Below are positions 54,522-63,985 of a stretch of DNA of 64,000 bases, piece after piece. The notes below the pieces were generated by a model that ran no database searches, was not told where the DNA came from, and saw only the letters and a list, made by a program, of their open reading frames with translations. Source of the stretch: Rhodanobacteraceae bacterium (lineage in GTDB: Bacteria; Pseudomonadota; Gammaproteobacteria; Xanthomonadales; Rhodanobacteraceae); contig SCQU01000004.1 of the NCBI GenBank assembly GCA_004299555.1, positions 124,001 through 188,000 on the forward strand, in the 5' to 3' direction. The position numbers and the translations under genes were made by a program. The number at the start of each line of letters is the position of its first letter. Within the stretch, counting starts at the first letter, position 1.

Positions 54522-56702
54522 CTACAGCGGGTAGCGATACACCCCGTTGGCGACCTTGGTGTTGCGCACGCGGCGGATGACGTCGGCCAGGTGCTTGCGG
54601 TTCTTGACGTCGATCGAGAACACCAGCGTGGCGGCCTGGATGCCTTTCTGGGTGTACCTGACGTCTTCGATGTTGGAGCCGGCGGCGGCGATGGCCGCCG
54701 AAACCGTGGCCAGGACGCCGGTTCGATTGAGCACCTCGACGCGAAGTTCGGCGCGAAAATCGCCTTGGACCTCGGTGTCCCAATCGATCCCCACGCGGCG
54801 CTCGGGCGTCTTGGACAGCTCGACGACGTTCGGACAGTCAACCCGATGCACGACGATGCCCTTGCCGGGCGACAGGTAGCCGATGATGTCATCGCCCGGC
54901 ACCGGATGGCAGCAATTGCCGAAACTGAGGATGCCGCGCTCGGCACCGCTGATGCGGATCTTCTCGAAACGGTGCTGGGCGGTGCCGATCGCCGAGCCGC
55001 CGAGCGCGATCAACTGGGCCGCAACCTGATCGGGCATCCGGTTGCCGAGCGCGATGTCGGACAGAAGCTCTTCCAGGCGCCGCAGGTTGTTGGCACCGAG
55101 GAAGTGGTCCAGCGCTTCGGGCGGTATCGCGTCCAGGCTGGAGCCGCCGGCATCGAGCGCGCTTTCCAGCATCCGGTGACCAAAGTCGATCGCATCCTCG
55201 TGCTGGAGGTGCTTGAGGTACTGGCGAATCGCGGCGCGCGCCTTGCCGGTCACCGCAAAATCCAGCCACTGCGGATTGGGGGCGGCCGAGGGCGCGGTGA
55301 TGACCTCCACGGTCTGCCCCGACAACGGTTGGGTGCGCAGCGGCGCCAGCTTGCCGTCCACCCGCGCGGCTACGGCGTGCATGCCGACGTCGGTGTGTAC
55401 CGCGAATGCAAGATCGAGCGCGGTGGCGTGCTTGGGCAAGGCCTGGATGTCGCCCGCCGGCGTGAACAGGTACACCTCGTCCGGGAACAGGTCGACCTTG
55501 ACGTTTTCGATGAACTCCAGCGACGAGGGCGTCGCCGCCTGGCTGTCGGCGAGCCCGGCAACCCAGCTGCGCGCGCGCGACTGCGCACTGTTGGCGGGCG
55601 GGACTTCCTGCTTGTAGGACCAGTGCGCGGCGACGCCGCGCTCGGCCACCATGTCCATTTCCTCGGTGCGGATCTGGATTTCAATCGGCGCGCCGAACGG
55701 GCCGAACAAGACCGTGTGCAACGACTGGTAGCCGTTGGCCTTGGGGATCGCGATGAAATCCTTGAAGCGGCCATCGACGGGCTTGAACAGCGAGTGCGCC
55801 GACCCCAGCGCCTGGTAGCAATGCGCGACGCTGTCCGTGACCAGCCGGAACCCGTACACGTCCATCAGCTGGTCAAAGGTCTTGTGTTCGCTGCGCATCT
55901 TGGACCAGATGCTGTAGGGCGCCTTGATGCGGCTGACGATGCGTACCGGAATCGCGTCGGCCGCCAGCCGGCCGGCCAGCGCCATCTCGATCTTGGCCAT
56001 CGATTCGCGGCGATTGCCGACGGTGTTCTTGATGCGCGCGGCGATGATCTTGTGGCGATCGGGGTACAGGCTGCGGAAGCCCAGGTCCTGCAGTTCGGCG
56101 CGGATCGCGTTCATGCCCAGGCGCCCGGCGATGGGCGCGTAGATGTCCAGCGTTTCACGCGCGATGCGGCGGCGCGCTTCGAGCGGCATGGACGCCAGCG
56201 TGCGCATATTGTGCAGGCGGTCGGCCAGCTTGATCAGGATGACGCGCAGGTCCCGCGCCATCGCCAGCAGCATCTTGCGGAAACTCTCGGCGTCGGCTTC
56301 CGGACGACTGGCGAAATCGACCCGTTCGAGCTTGGTGACCCCATCCACGAGGTCGGTCACCGTGGTGCCAAAGCTGGCTTCCAGCTGCGCCCGCGTGATG
56401 GCGGTGTCTTCGAGGGTATCGTGCAGCATCGCCGCGATGACCGTCTCGGCGTCGAGGTGCAGGCCGGCAAGGATCGTCGCGACCGCGACCGGATGCGTGA
56501 TGTAGGGCTCGCCGCTCTTGCGCCGCTGACTGGCGTGCGCACGCGCGCCGACGGCATAGGCGCCGCGCACGCGTTCGACCTGCTCGTCCGGCAGATAGCT
56601 GGCCAGCTGCGCGGTCAGCGCATCGATGCCCGCGGTATCTGCCGCCGGCACGACCGGTGGCGCCACCGGGGCTGCCTTGGTTTTCATCTCGCGTCTGCGC
56701 AT
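54522..56702 (-). CDS. spoT: Bifunctional (p)ppGpp synthetase/hydrolase SpoT
   Basis: A 726-residue Rel/Spo protein. HD hydrolase domain with His70 and the HD pair at 94-95 in AMLHDTLEDT and LADRLHNMRTL intact, so hydrolase activity is expected; synthetase domain about 245-370 (SRIKAPYSIWSKM, DVYGFRLVTDSVAHCYQALG, FKDFIAIPKANGYQSLHT); TGS domain about 405-470; C-terminal ACT domain about 650-726 (LRVEVLNRTGVLATVSAAIAAAGSNIEDV). The first 28 residues are Ala/Pro-rich and basic. Downstream of rpoZ, the conserved rpoZ-spoT pair. Confidence 0.95.
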   Translation of the reverse strand: MRRREMKTKAAPVAPPVVPAADTAGIDALTAQLASYLPDEQVERVRGAYAVGARAHASQRRKSGEPYITHPVAVATILAGLHLDAETVIAAMLHDTLEDTAITRAQLEASFGTTVTDLVDGVTKLERVDFASRPEADAESFRKMLLAMARDLRVILIKLADRLHNMRTLASMPLEARRRIARETLDIYAPIAGRLGMNAIRAELQDLGFRSLYPDRHKIIAARIKNTVGNRRESMAKIEMALAGRLAADAIPVRIVSRIKAPYSIWSKMRSEHKTFDQLMDVYGFRLVTDSVAHCYQALGSAHSLFKPVDGRFKDFIAIPKANGYQSLHTVLFGPFGAPIEIQIRTEEMDMVAERGVAAHWSYKQEVPPANSAQSRARSWVAGLADSQAATPSSLEFIENVKVDLFPDEVYLFTPAGDIQALPKHATALDLAFAVHTDVGMHAVAARVDGKLAPLRTQPLSGQTVEVITAPSAAPNPQWLDFAVTGKARAAIRQYLKHLQHEDAIDFGHRMLESALDAGGSSLDAIPPEALDHFLGANNLRRLEELLSDIALGNRMPDQVAAQLIALGGSAIGTAQHRFEKIRISGAERGILSFGNCCHPVPGDDIIGYLSPGKGIVVHRVDCPNVVELSKTPERRVGIDWDTEVQGDFRAELRVEVLNRTGVLATVSAAIAAAGSNIEDVRYTQKGIQAATLVFSIDVKNRKHLADVIRRVRNTKVANGVYRYPL

Positions 56703-56855
56703 GACTCCACGCTAGACAGGCGCGTGGCGCGAGTCAACATCGCGCATCCGGCGCCAGCCGCCTTCAGCGGCGGCACCCGAGAATGCGATGCAAGTGTGCG
56801 GGTGCGAGGTTCCGGGGTGCGCTTCGGAATCCGAAGCCCCGGTGGGCCGGCGGGG

Positions 56856-57149
56856 TCAGGCCTCGTCGACGCCCTTGGCCATGTCTTCGTCAACTTCGGC
56901 CGCCGCCCACTCCATCGCCTGGCGGTCACGCAACTCTCGCTGGACGCGATCGATCTCATCGATGGTCGGCATGTCGACGGCATGCGCGGCAATCTCGCGC
57001 AGGGCCAGCACGGTAGGCTTGTCGTTTTCAGCATCGACGTTGGGTTCGACGCCACCCTCGAGCTGGCGCGCCCGGCGGGTAGCCATCAACACCAGTTCAA
57101 AACGGTTGTCGACCACCTTCAGGCAGTCTTCTACGGTAATGCGTGCCAT
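56856..57149 (-). CDS. rpoZ: RNA polymerase omega subunit
   Basis: A 97-residue omega protein that assists assembly of the beta' subunit. The opening [30 protein letters not shown] is diagnostic, followed by [15 protein letters not shown]. It lies 153 bases ahead of spoT on the same strand. Its usual upstream partner gmk is separated from it here by the whole mla locus (57321-61624). Confidence 0.97.
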   Translation of the reverse strand: MARITVEDCLKVVDNRFELVLMATRRARQLEGGVEPNVDAENDKPTVLALREIAAHAVDMPTIDEIDRVQRELRDRQAMEWAAAEVDEDMAKGVDEA

Positions 57150-57320
57150 GTGAACGTTCACCCGTGTCGCAAACTTCCGGATTGTACCAGCACGGACGCA
57201 TTTGTCGATCCTGCCGGTCCCGGCGCCTGGGCCTTCGCCCCCTGGCACACCTTGCGCAGACTGCAACCGCGGCCAACCTCTACAATGGGCGCCTGCCTTC
57301 GAACCGATCGATAACGACGC

Positions 57321-58295
57321 ATGCCTTCTACCCGCCGTTCGCAGCTTGTGCGCTCCATGACCGTCGCGGCGCTCGCGTGTGCCCTTGGCGCCTGCGCCGT
57401 GGCGCCGCCGCGCACCGATGACCCATGGCAGCCGTTCAACCGCAAGATGTTCGCGTTCAACATGGTCGCGGACAAGGTAGCGATCCGGCCGGTAGCCGAA
57501 GCGTACGTCAAGGTCACCGGCCCCAAGGGAAGGGTGTTGATCGGTGATTTCTTCGCCAACCTGCGCACACCGGTCACGGTCGCCAACGAAGTGCTGCAGG
57601 GCCGCCCGCTGCCGGCCCTGCAGTCGACCGGACGTTTTGCCATCAACACCACCTTCGGCGTGCTCGGCCTGTTCGACCCGGCCAGCGACATGCACCTGCC
57701 CGCGCATCCGACCGATTTCGGGGTCACGCTCGCGCGCTGGGGCGTGCCCGAAGGCCCCTACCTCGTGCTGCCGTTCGTCGGGCCGACCACCGCGCGCGAC
57801 GTCTGGCGCCTGCCGGTGGACAGCTACTTCGACCCGATGGCCTGGTACGCGCGTGAACACGACTTCCAGTGGCACGCGGAATACCTGCCCTCGGCCGCCT
57901 ACCTCGTGACCTTGCGCGCGAGTGCGCTGCCGCTCGATCCGATGATCGATTCGGCCTTCGACCCGTACGCGTTCGTGCGCGATGCCTATCGCCAACATCG
58001 ACTGTACGAGGTGTATTTCGGCAATCCGCCGCTGTCGGCAATCGAAGAATTGCAGGGTACCGCACCGGGCGAGGGGCACGACCAGGACATCGACCAGCTG
58101 CTGCAACAACAACAGCAGTATGAAACGCAGCACGGCGTCAGCGCCGCTGGCACGCCTGCAGCGGCGGGCCCAGCCGCCACGCCTGCGGGCGCCGCCAGCG
58201 TCGCCCCACCCGCACGCCCCGCGCCGCCCGGTACGACGGCGCCGGCACCCGCAGCGGCCGGCACCCATCGACCGGGATCGGGCAAAGGCCACTGA
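57321..58295 (+). CDS. mlaA: Outer-membrane phospholipid-trafficking lipoprotein MlaA (VacJ)
   Basis: A 324-residue lipoprotein that removes mislocalised phospholipids from the outer leaflet of the outer membrane. Lipobox LGAC at about residues 22-25, then the MlaA domain: [68 protein letters not shown] and YFDPMAWY. The C-terminal 70 residues are a Gln- then Ala/Pro-rich extension. A TACAAT hexamer lies at 57281-57286. It converges with mlaB with only 7 bases between stops, and is divergent from rpoZ. Confidence 0.94.
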   Translation: MPSTRRSQLVRSMTVAALACALGACAVAPPRTDDPWQPFNRKMFAFNMVADKVAIRPVAEAYVKVTGPKGRVLIGDFFANLRTPVTVANEVLQGRPLPALQSTGRFAINTTFGVLGLFDPASDMHLPAHPTDFGVTLARWGVPEGPYLVLPFVGPTTARDVWRLPVDSYFDPMAWYAREHDFQWHAEYLPSAAYLVTLRASALPLDPMIDSAFDPYAFVRDAYRQHRLYEVYFGNPPLSAIEELQGTAPGEGHDQDIDQLLQQQQQYETQHGVSAAGTPAAAGPAATPAGAASVAPPARPAPPGTTAPAPAAAGTHRPGSGKGH

Positions 58296-58302
58296 CGACG
58301 GT

Positions 58303-58635
58303 TCAGGCCGCTGGTGCGGCTGCCGGTGCATCCAGCAGTTGGGCCACGTCGCAGACCGCGGCCAGCGCACGCAGTCCTTCCGGCCAGCGCACGATCACGA
58401 GGTGGCGCCCCGCGTGACGGGCGTACGCCGCCAGCGCCAGCACGCACGCGAGGCCGGCACTATCGGCACGCGTAACGCCGCCAAGATCCAGCCGCGTCTG
58501 CGCGCCGGCCGCCAACACGCGTTGGCCTTCGGCCCATGCGCGCGCGGCGGTCGCAAACGTCAGCACGCCGGACACCGCGAGGGTGTCACGGTCGGGCGCG
58601 GTCAGCCGTACGGCATCGGTGCGCCCATGCGGCAT
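58303..58635 (-). CDS. mlaB: STAS-domain protein MlaB
   Basis: A 110-residue STAS protein, the cytosolic regulatory subunit of the MlaFEDB transporter. The nucleotide-loop signature is [12 protein letters not shown], corresponding to the conserved D-S/T-x-G-L of MlaB. I choose ATG 58635 ([11 protein letters not shown]), right after the mlaC stop; ATG 58653 would overlap mlaC by 14 bases and is possible. Position after mlaC completes the operon. Confidence 0.85.
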   Translation of the reverse strand: MPHGRTDAVRLTAPDRDTLAVSGVLTFATAARAWAEGQRVLAAGAQTRLDLGGVTRADSAGLACVLALAAYARHAGRHLVIVRWPEGLRALAAVCDVAQLLDAPAAAPAA

Positions 58636-58639
58636 GGAA

Positions 58640-59290
58640 TCAGTGCCTGCCATCCTGGCTCTGCATCTCATCGACGGCTGCCGCGCCCTCGGTCTGCAGG
58701 CGCTTGATCAGGCCATCGATGCCTTCCTTCTGGATCTCGGCATCCACCTGGTTGCGGTAGTTGGTGATGTAGGAAATCCCCTCGATGATCACGTCATAGG
58801 CCTTCCACTGGCCGGATGCGGTCTTGCGGAATGCGTAGTCGACCGACAACGTCTTGCCGCTGGACAGCAGCACCGTGGTGCGCACGATGGTGCGGCGCTG
58901 ATCGAGCGGGCCCTGGGCCGGCAAGACCTTGACCGAGCCGCGGGTGTAGGCGACCAGGCCTTCGGCATAGCGCCGGGTCAAGGCGGCATAAAACGCCCGG
59001 GCGAACGCCACCCGTTGCGCCGGCGTCGCCTGCCGTGCGTGCTTGCCCAGCACCAGCAGCGAGGCGTAATCGGTATCAAAGTGCGGCAGCACGATGTCGT
59101 CGATGACCTTGACCATCTGCTCCGGGTTCTGGCGCAGCTCGGCCTGGTGGCCCTGGATGGCCTGGCCAAGCCGGTCGGCGATGGACTGCACGATCTGCTG
59201 CGGGGATTGCGGGGCGGCCGCGAACGCCGGGGCGCCCACCGCCAGGCACACGCAGCCCAACGCCAGCAGCAGGATGGATCGCTTCAACAT
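58640..59290 (-). CDS. mlaC: Periplasmic phospholipid-binding protein MlaC
   Basis: A 216-residue periplasmic shuttle between MlaA and the MlaFEDB complex. Signal peptide MLKRSILLLALGCVCLAVGAPAFA; Tol_Tol_Ttg2 domain with IDDIVLPHFDTDYASLLVLGKHARQATPAQR and YDVIIEGISYITNYRNQVDAEI. ATG 59290 sits six bases after AAGGAG; ATG 59296 directly abuts it and is less likely. Confidence 0.95.
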   Translation of the reverse strand: MLKRSILLLALGCVCLAVGAPAFAAAPQSPQQIVQSIADRLGQAIQGHQAELRQNPEQMVKVIDDIVLPHFDTDYASLLVLGKHARQATPAQRVAFARAFYAALTRRYAEGLVAYTRGSVKVLPAQGPLDQRRTIVRTTVLLSSGKTLSVDYAFRKTASGQWKAYDVIIEGISYITNYRNQVDAEIQKEGIDGLIKRLQTEGAAAVDEMQSQDGRH

Positions 59291-59340
59291 GGACATCTCC
59301 TTGCGCCCCGCGGCAACAACGCCGCCGGGAAAATTTGGGT

Positions 59341-59859
59341 TCAGGGGTGGGATGCGGGCGGCGCGGCGCTGGACGCGGGGGTCGGACCGGAAGCGTTCGA
59401 TTTCGGGCCGCCGTTGACCATGAACTTGCCGATCAGGTTCTCGATACTCATCGCCGATTGGGTCAGGATGATTTCATCACCGTTCTTGAGAAACGTCGGT
59501 GACCCGCCCGCCTCGATGCCAACGTACTGATCGCCCAGTAAACCCGAGGTGAATATCGCGGCCGAGGAATCATCGGGAATGTCGTTGTACTGCTTGCCGA
59601 TCGCCAACGTGACCAGCGCGTCCATCCGCTGCGGCTCGAGCCGGATCGAAGCGACGTCGCCGATGCGCACGCCGGCGATCTTGACCGGTGCGCGCACCTT
59701 CAGCTGGCCGATGTTCTGGAAGCGCGCCTTGACCAGATAGCTGTCGCCGGCATGGAGATTGGCCACCGACGTGGTCTGCGTCGCAAGATAGGCCAGCGCG
59801 GCAAAGCCGAGCAGGATGAACAGGCCGGTACCGATGGCGTAGGAGGGTCGTGCGTTCAT
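59341..59859 (-). CDS. mlaD: MCE-family phospholipid transport protein MlaD
   Basis: A 172-residue substrate-binding subunit: membrane anchor about residues 8-28, MCE domain about 35-115 (YLVKARFQNIGQLKVRAPVKIAGVRIGDVASI), the PLP-type loop with GLLGDQYVGIEAGG, and a Pro/Ala/Ser-rich tail. Gap of 50 bases to mlaC and 161 bases from mlaE; the latter gap has no gene. Confidence 0.95.
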   Translation of the reverse strand: MNARPSYAIGTGLFILLGFAALAYLATQTTSVANLHAGDSYLVKARFQNIGQLKVRAPVKIAGVRIGDVASIRLEPQRMDALVTLAIGKQYNDIPDDSSAAIFTSGLLGDQYVGIEAGGSPTFLKNGDEIILTQSAMSIENLIGKFMVNGGPKSNASGPTPASSAAPPASHP

Positions 59860-60020
59860 AACCGATATTCCTGAAGAGCAGGCCATGAATGGCCATCAAC
59901 GAAGCGAAGTTTGTCCGCGCCCTAGCGTGACGCCGCGGCGCACTGTCGAGCCCGCGCGCAGGGACGCGACTTTAGCGTTGACGCCCGGCCAGCCATGGCC
60001 CGCATGGTCGCGCAGCGAGC

Positions 60021-60788
60021 TCACGTCATGAACGCCGTCATCACGAAATCGACCGCCAAAATCACGATCGAGGAAAACACCACCGTGCGCGTCGTGGAAT
60101 AGGCCACGCCTTCGCTCGTCGGCGGTGCCGTGTACCCCTGGAACACCGCGATCAGGCTGACCACGCCGCCGAACGCAATGCTCTTGTACAAGCCGTCCAG
60201 GATGTCGCGTCGCAGCGATACCGTGGAGGTCATGTTGCCCCAGAAGGTGCCGTTGTCCAGGCCGAGCCAGGTGACGCCCACCAGGTGCCCGCCGAAAATG
60301 CCCATGGCGTTGAACACGCACGCGAGCAACGGCATCGCGATCACACCGGCAAGAAACCGCGGCGAGGCGACATAGGCCATGGGATCGACCGCCATCATGC
60401 CCATCGCATCCAGCTGGTCGGTCGCACGCATCAAGCCGATCTCGGCCGTCGCCGCGGTACCCGCGCGGCCCGCCACCAGCAGCGCGGTTATGACCGGCCC
60501 GAGTTCGCGAAACAACGCCAGCGCAACCACGGTGCCGAGCGCCGCGGTGCCGCCAAAGATCGACAGCGTGAAGTACAGCTGCAGCGCCAGCACCATGCCA
60601 ACGAAGAGGCCGCAGGTCATGACGATGACGAGGCTCATCGCACCCAGGAACCACACCTGTCGCGCAAGTTCGCGCCAGTAGCGTAGGCTCTTGGGCAGCG
60701 CGCGCAGCACCGCCACAAAGAACAGCCCGCACTCGCCCACCGAGGCGATGCCCTGCAGCAACCAGTGGCGGCGCAGGTTGGCGCTCAT
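60021..60788 (-). CDS. mlaE: Phospholipid ABC transporter permease MlaE
   Basis: A 255-residue MlaE permease with five to six membrane segments. Conserved family blocks are VALALFRELGPVITALLVAGRAGTAATAEIG (about 95-125) and MRATDQLDAMGMMAVDPMAYVASPR (the EQ/DAL-like coupling loop). ATGA overlap with mlaF. Standard length. Confidence 0.95.
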   Translation of the reverse strand: MSANLRRHWLLQGIASVGECGLFFVAVLRALPKSLRYWRELARQVWFLGAMSLVIVMTCGLFVGMVLALQLYFTLSIFGGTAALGTVVALALFRELGPVITALLVAGRAGTAATAEIGLMRATDQLDAMGMMAVDPMAYVASPRFLAGVIAMPLLACVFNAMGIFGGHLVGVTWLGLDNGTFWGNMTSTVSLRRDILDGLYKSIAFGGVVSLIAVFQGYTAPPTSEGVAYSTTRTVVFSSIVILAVDFVMTAFMT

Positions 60789-61624
60789 CGCGCGGCGTCC
60801 GCCAGACCGAGCGCGGCCGCGTAATCGGGCGCCGGATAGTGGAACGGCACCGGGCCGTCGGCCTCGCCGCCGAAAAACTGCCGCGTCCACGGCGAGTCCT
60901 GCCGCGCCAGTTCGTCCGGCGCGCCCTGAGCCACCAGCTTTCCGTTGGCGATCAGGTAGATGCGATCGGCCACCTGCCGGATCGCCGCGAGTTCGTGCGC
61001 GACCAGGATCGAGGTGATGCCAAGCGTGCGGTTGAGGGTGCGGATCAGGCGCAATACCTGGTTCAACGCGATCGGATCCAGCCCCACGAATGGCTCGTCG
61101 TACAGGATGAGCATCGGGTCGAACACGATCGCGCGCGCCAGCGCCACGCGCCGCGCCATGCCGCCGGACAGCTCGCCCGGCATCAGCTGCGCCGCGCCGC
61201 GCAGGCCCACGGCCTGCAGCTTGGTCAGGACAATGTTGCGGATCAATTCCGCCGGCAGCCGCGTGTGCTGGCGCAGTGGAAACGCCACGTTCTCAAACAC
61301 GCTGAAGTCGGTCAGCAGCGCGGAATTCTGGAACAGGTAACCGATGCGTTCGCGCAGCGCAAACAACGCCCGCCGCGACAACGTCGTCACCTCTTCGCCA
61401 TCCACCCGCACGCTGCCGGCATCCGGGCGCAGCTGCCCGGTCATGTGCCGCAGCAGGGTGGTCTTGCCGGTGCCGGAGGGGCCCATGATCGCGGTGACGC
61501 TGCCGCGCGGCACTTCGAGATCCAGCCCGTCGAAAATCACCTTGGTGCCGATGCGCGTGCGCAGTCCCCGCACGGCGACCAGCGCGGCGGCTGGCGATTC
61601 ACGATTGTCGGCAACGGTATTCAT
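60785..61624 (-). CDS. mlaF: Phospholipid ABC transporter ATP-binding protein MlaF
   Basis: A 279-residue ATPase: Walker A GPSGTGKT about residue 45, Q-loop YLFQNSALLTDFSVFENVAFPLR, signature LSGGMARRVALARAI, Walker B LILYDEPFVGLDP, H-loop VAHELA. The MARR signature variant and ENVAFPLREHT-like segment are typical of MlaF. First gene of mlaFEDCB. ATG 61624 preferred over TTG 61636. Confidence 0.95.
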   Translation of the reverse strand: MNTVADNRESPAAALVAVRGLRTRIGTKVIFDGLDLEVPRGSVTAIMGPSGTGKTTLLRHMTGQLRPDAGSVRVDGEEVTTLSRRALFALRERIGYLFQNSALLTDFSVFENVAFPLRQHTRLPAELIRNIVLTKLQAVGLRGAAQLMPGELSGGMARRVALARAIVFDPMLILYDEPFVGLDPIALNQVLRLIRTLNRTLGITSILVAHELAAIRQVADRIYLIANGKLVAQGAPDELARQDSPWTRQFFGGEADGPVPFHYPAPDYAAALGLADAAR

Positions 61625-61718
61625 GGCGCAGCGCAAAAAAACCAGATACGCAGGACGTCAAGGATAATGCATGCGCACCATCGGCGGGACGCATCGGAGG
61701 CACACGGCGGGCCGGCGC

Positions 61719-62330
61719 TCAGGCCAGCAGCTGCGCAATCAGCGCCGCATGGCGCGCCGCCGGCAGCGGTTGGCCCGCACGCGCCGCCCGCACGATGGAC
61801 CGCAACGCCGCAACGGCATCTTCAAAACGGTCATTGACCACGATGCAATCGAACTCGCCCGCGTGCGTGATTTCGTTGCGCGATGCGGCCAGGCGCTTCT
61901 CGATGGTCGCCTCGCTGTCGGTGCCGCGCGCGCGCAACCGGCGCTCGAGCTCGGCCCGCGAGGGCGGCAGGATGAAAATCGATACGCAGCCCGGCATCAC
62001 GCGGCGTACCTGCTCGGCGCCCTGCCAGTCGATCTCCAGCAGCACGTCGCGCCCGGCAGCAAGCAGCGGTTCCACGGCGCTGCGCGAGGTGCCGTAGTAG
62101 TTGCCAAAGACGTCCGCGTGCTCGATGAAATCACCGCGCGCGATCATCGCCTCGAAACCCGCGCGATCCACAAAGTGGTACTGGACACCATCCGTATCGC
62201 CGGGCCGGGGGCCGCGCGTGGTGTGCGAAATCGACAGCGAAATGCCGGGCTCGCGTTGCAGCAACGCGTTGACCAGCGTGGACTTGCCGGCGCCCGAAGG
62301 CGCCGCAACGATGAAAAGGTGGCCGCTCAT
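61719..62330 (-). CDS. gmk: Guanylate kinase
   Basis: A 203-residue kinase converting GMP to GDP. P-loop APSGAGKST at about 10-18, GMP-binding SHTTRGPRPGDTDGVQYHFVD, and DWQGAEQVRRVMPGCVSIFILPPS. ATGA overlap with yicC. Downstream lies mlaF rather than rpoZ, unlike the usual gmk-rpoZ-spoT order. Confidence 0.97.
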   Translation of the reverse strand: MSGHLFIVAAPSGAGKSTLVNALLQREPGISLSISHTTRGPRPGDTDGVQYHFVDRAGFEAMIARGDFIEHADVFGNYYGTSRSAVEPLLAAGRDVLLEIDWQGAEQVRRVMPGCVSIFILPPSRAELERRLRARGTDSEATIEKRLAASRNEITHAGEFDCIVVNDRFEDAVAALRSIVRAARAGQPLPAARHAALIAQLLA

Positions 62331-63187
62331 TCGAGGTTCTGCACCTGCTCGCGCATCTGCTCGATCAGCACCTTCAGTTCCACCGCCGCGCGCGTCACCC
62401 GCTGGTCGACCGATTTCGAGGCCAGCGTATTGGCCTCGCGGTTGAACTCCTGCATCAGGAAATCCAGCCGCCGGCCCACCGGTTCGTCCAGCGCCAGGAT
62501 CCGCCGTGCTTCGGTGACGTGCGCGTCCAGCCGGTCCAATTCTTCGTCGACGTCCATGCGCGAGATTTGCAGCACCAGTTCCTGCTCCAGCCGGCCGGGA
62601 TCGGCCGCCTGCTGCAACTCGGCCAGGCGCGCTTCCAGCCTGGCGCGCAGGCCCGCACGGATATCGGGCAGCAAGGCGCGTACCTCGGCCACCGTGCGCG
62701 CGATGCCATCCAGGCGCTCACGCAACACCGCCGCCAGCTTCTCGCCTTCGCGCCCGCGCCCGGCAATGAATTCATCCAGTGCGCGCTCGAGCACAGCCAA
62801 CGCGGCGGCGCCGAGACCGGCCTGATCCAGCGGCGGCTTGACCACCAGCCCCGGCCACTCGAGCAGGCCGGCAAAGTCGGTCGCCAGCTGCGGAAAGTTG
62901 GCCTTGAGCGCCGCCGCCACGGTCGCCAGTTGCCTCGCCGTATGCTCATCCAGCAGCAGGTCCGCCGCGGCCGCCGGCGGCCGATAGCGGAACGTCGCAT
63001 CGACCTTGCCACGCGCCAGCCGCGCGGCGATCGCCTCGCGCACCTGCGGTTCGAGCGTGCGCAGCTCGTCCGGCAACCGCACGCCGGTCTCGAGAAAACG
63101 CGAGTTGACCGCGCGCACCTCGCACGCCAGCCAGCCCTGCGGCACGGTGGTTTCGGTGTTCGCGTACGCGGTCATGCTGCGGATCAT
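62327..63187 (-). CDS. yicC: YicC family endoribonuclease
   Basis: A 286-residue YicC/YloC protein, known as an endoribonuclease involved in small-RNA turnover in E. coli. MIRSMTAYANTET opening, VNSRFLETGVRLPDELR, and the C-terminal DUF1732 block RRLDFLMQEFNREANTLASKSVD. ATG 63187 is the family start; upstream codons belong to the divergent rph region. Confidence 0.95.
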   Translation of the reverse strand: MIRSMTAYANTETTVPQGWLACEVRAVNSRFLETGVRLPDELRTLEPQVREAIAARLARGKVDATFRYRPPAAAADLLLDEHTARQLATVAAALKANFPQLATDFAGLLEWPGLVVKPPLDQAGLGAAALAVLERALDEFIAGRGREGEKLAAVLRERLDGIARTVAEVRALLPDIRAGLRARLEARLAELQQAADPGRLEQELVLQISRMDVDEELDRLDAHVTEARRILALDEPVGRRLDFLMQEFNREANTLASKSVDQRVTRAAVELKVLIEQMREQVQNLE

Positions 63188-63256
63188 GCGCGGTGTCCCC
63201 ATCGGCGGTGCAAACGGCGATGGTAAACTGTCCAGCCCTGCGCGGAAACTTTGTCC

Positions 63257-63985
63257 ATGACCATGACTCGCCCTTCCGGCCGCGCGTCCAACGCGCTGCG
63301 CGCCGTTTCCATCCAGCGCCACTTCACCAAGCACGCCGAAGGCTCGGTGCTGATCGCGATGGGCGATACCCGCGTACTGTGTACCGCCAGCGTGGAAGAA
63401 CGCGTGCCGCCGTGGCTGCGCGGCAAGGGCCAGGGTTGGGTGACGGCCGAATACGGGATGCTGCCGCGCGCCACCGGCGAACGCATGCAGCGCGAAGCCG
63501 CACGCGGCGGCCAGGGCGGCCGCACCATGGAAATCCAGCGCCTGATCGGCCGTTCCCTGCGCGCGTGCGTCGATCGCGCGGCGCTCGGCGAACGCGTGAT
63601 CACGCTGGACTGCGATGTACTGCAGGCTGACGGCGGCACGCGGTGCGCGTCGATCACGGGCGCCTACGTCGCCCTGGCCGATGCCGTGGACGTGCTCATG
63701 CAGCGGGGCGCGCTGAAGCGCAACCCGATCCACGGCACGGTCGCGGCGGTTTCGGTCGGCATCTACGCGGGCGTGCCGGTACTGGACCTGGACTACGTCG
63801 AGGACTCGCATTCGGACACCGACATGAACGTGGTGATGAACGACGGCGGTGGGTTCATCGAACTGCAGGGCACCGCCGAAGGCCACGCGTTCCGGCGCGA
63901 GGAACTCGACGCCTTGCTGGCGCTGGCCGAAAAGGGCATTGGCGAACTCATCGCGGCGCAGCGTGCGGCGCTCGCCACCGGCTGA
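63257..63985 (+). CDS. rph: Ribonuclease PH
   Basis: A 242-residue phosphorolytic 3' exoribonuclease that trims tRNA 3' ends. [61 protein letters not shown] with the phosphate-site arginines, and [18 protein letters not shown] are diagnostic. ATG 63257 chosen; ATG 63263 is equally plausible. A GTG at 63989, four bases after the stop, may start the next gene, which leaves the window. Confidence 0.96.
   Translation: MTMTRPSGRASNALRAVSIQRHFTKHAEGSVLIAMGDTRVLCTASVEERVPPWLRGKGQGWVTAEYGMLPRATGERMQREAARGGQGGRTMEIQRLIGRSLRACVDRAALGERVITLDCDVLQADGGTRCASITGAYVALADAVDVLMQRGALKRNPIHGTVAAVSVGIYAGVPVLDLDYVEDSHSDTDMNVVMNDGGGFIELQGTAEGHAFRREELDALLALAEKGIGELIAAQRAALATG

Noticed and set aside
57243-57255. TGGCACACCTTGC upstream of mlaA as a sigma54 promoter
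   Set aside because: Spacer between TGGCAC and TTGC is 3 bases instead of 5, so the GG-GC spacing is wrong.
54411-57314. 967-codon plus-strand open frame opposite spoT and rpoZ
   Set aside because: Shadow of genes with clear HD, synthetase, TGS and omega motifs; composition and lack of start signals argue against coding.
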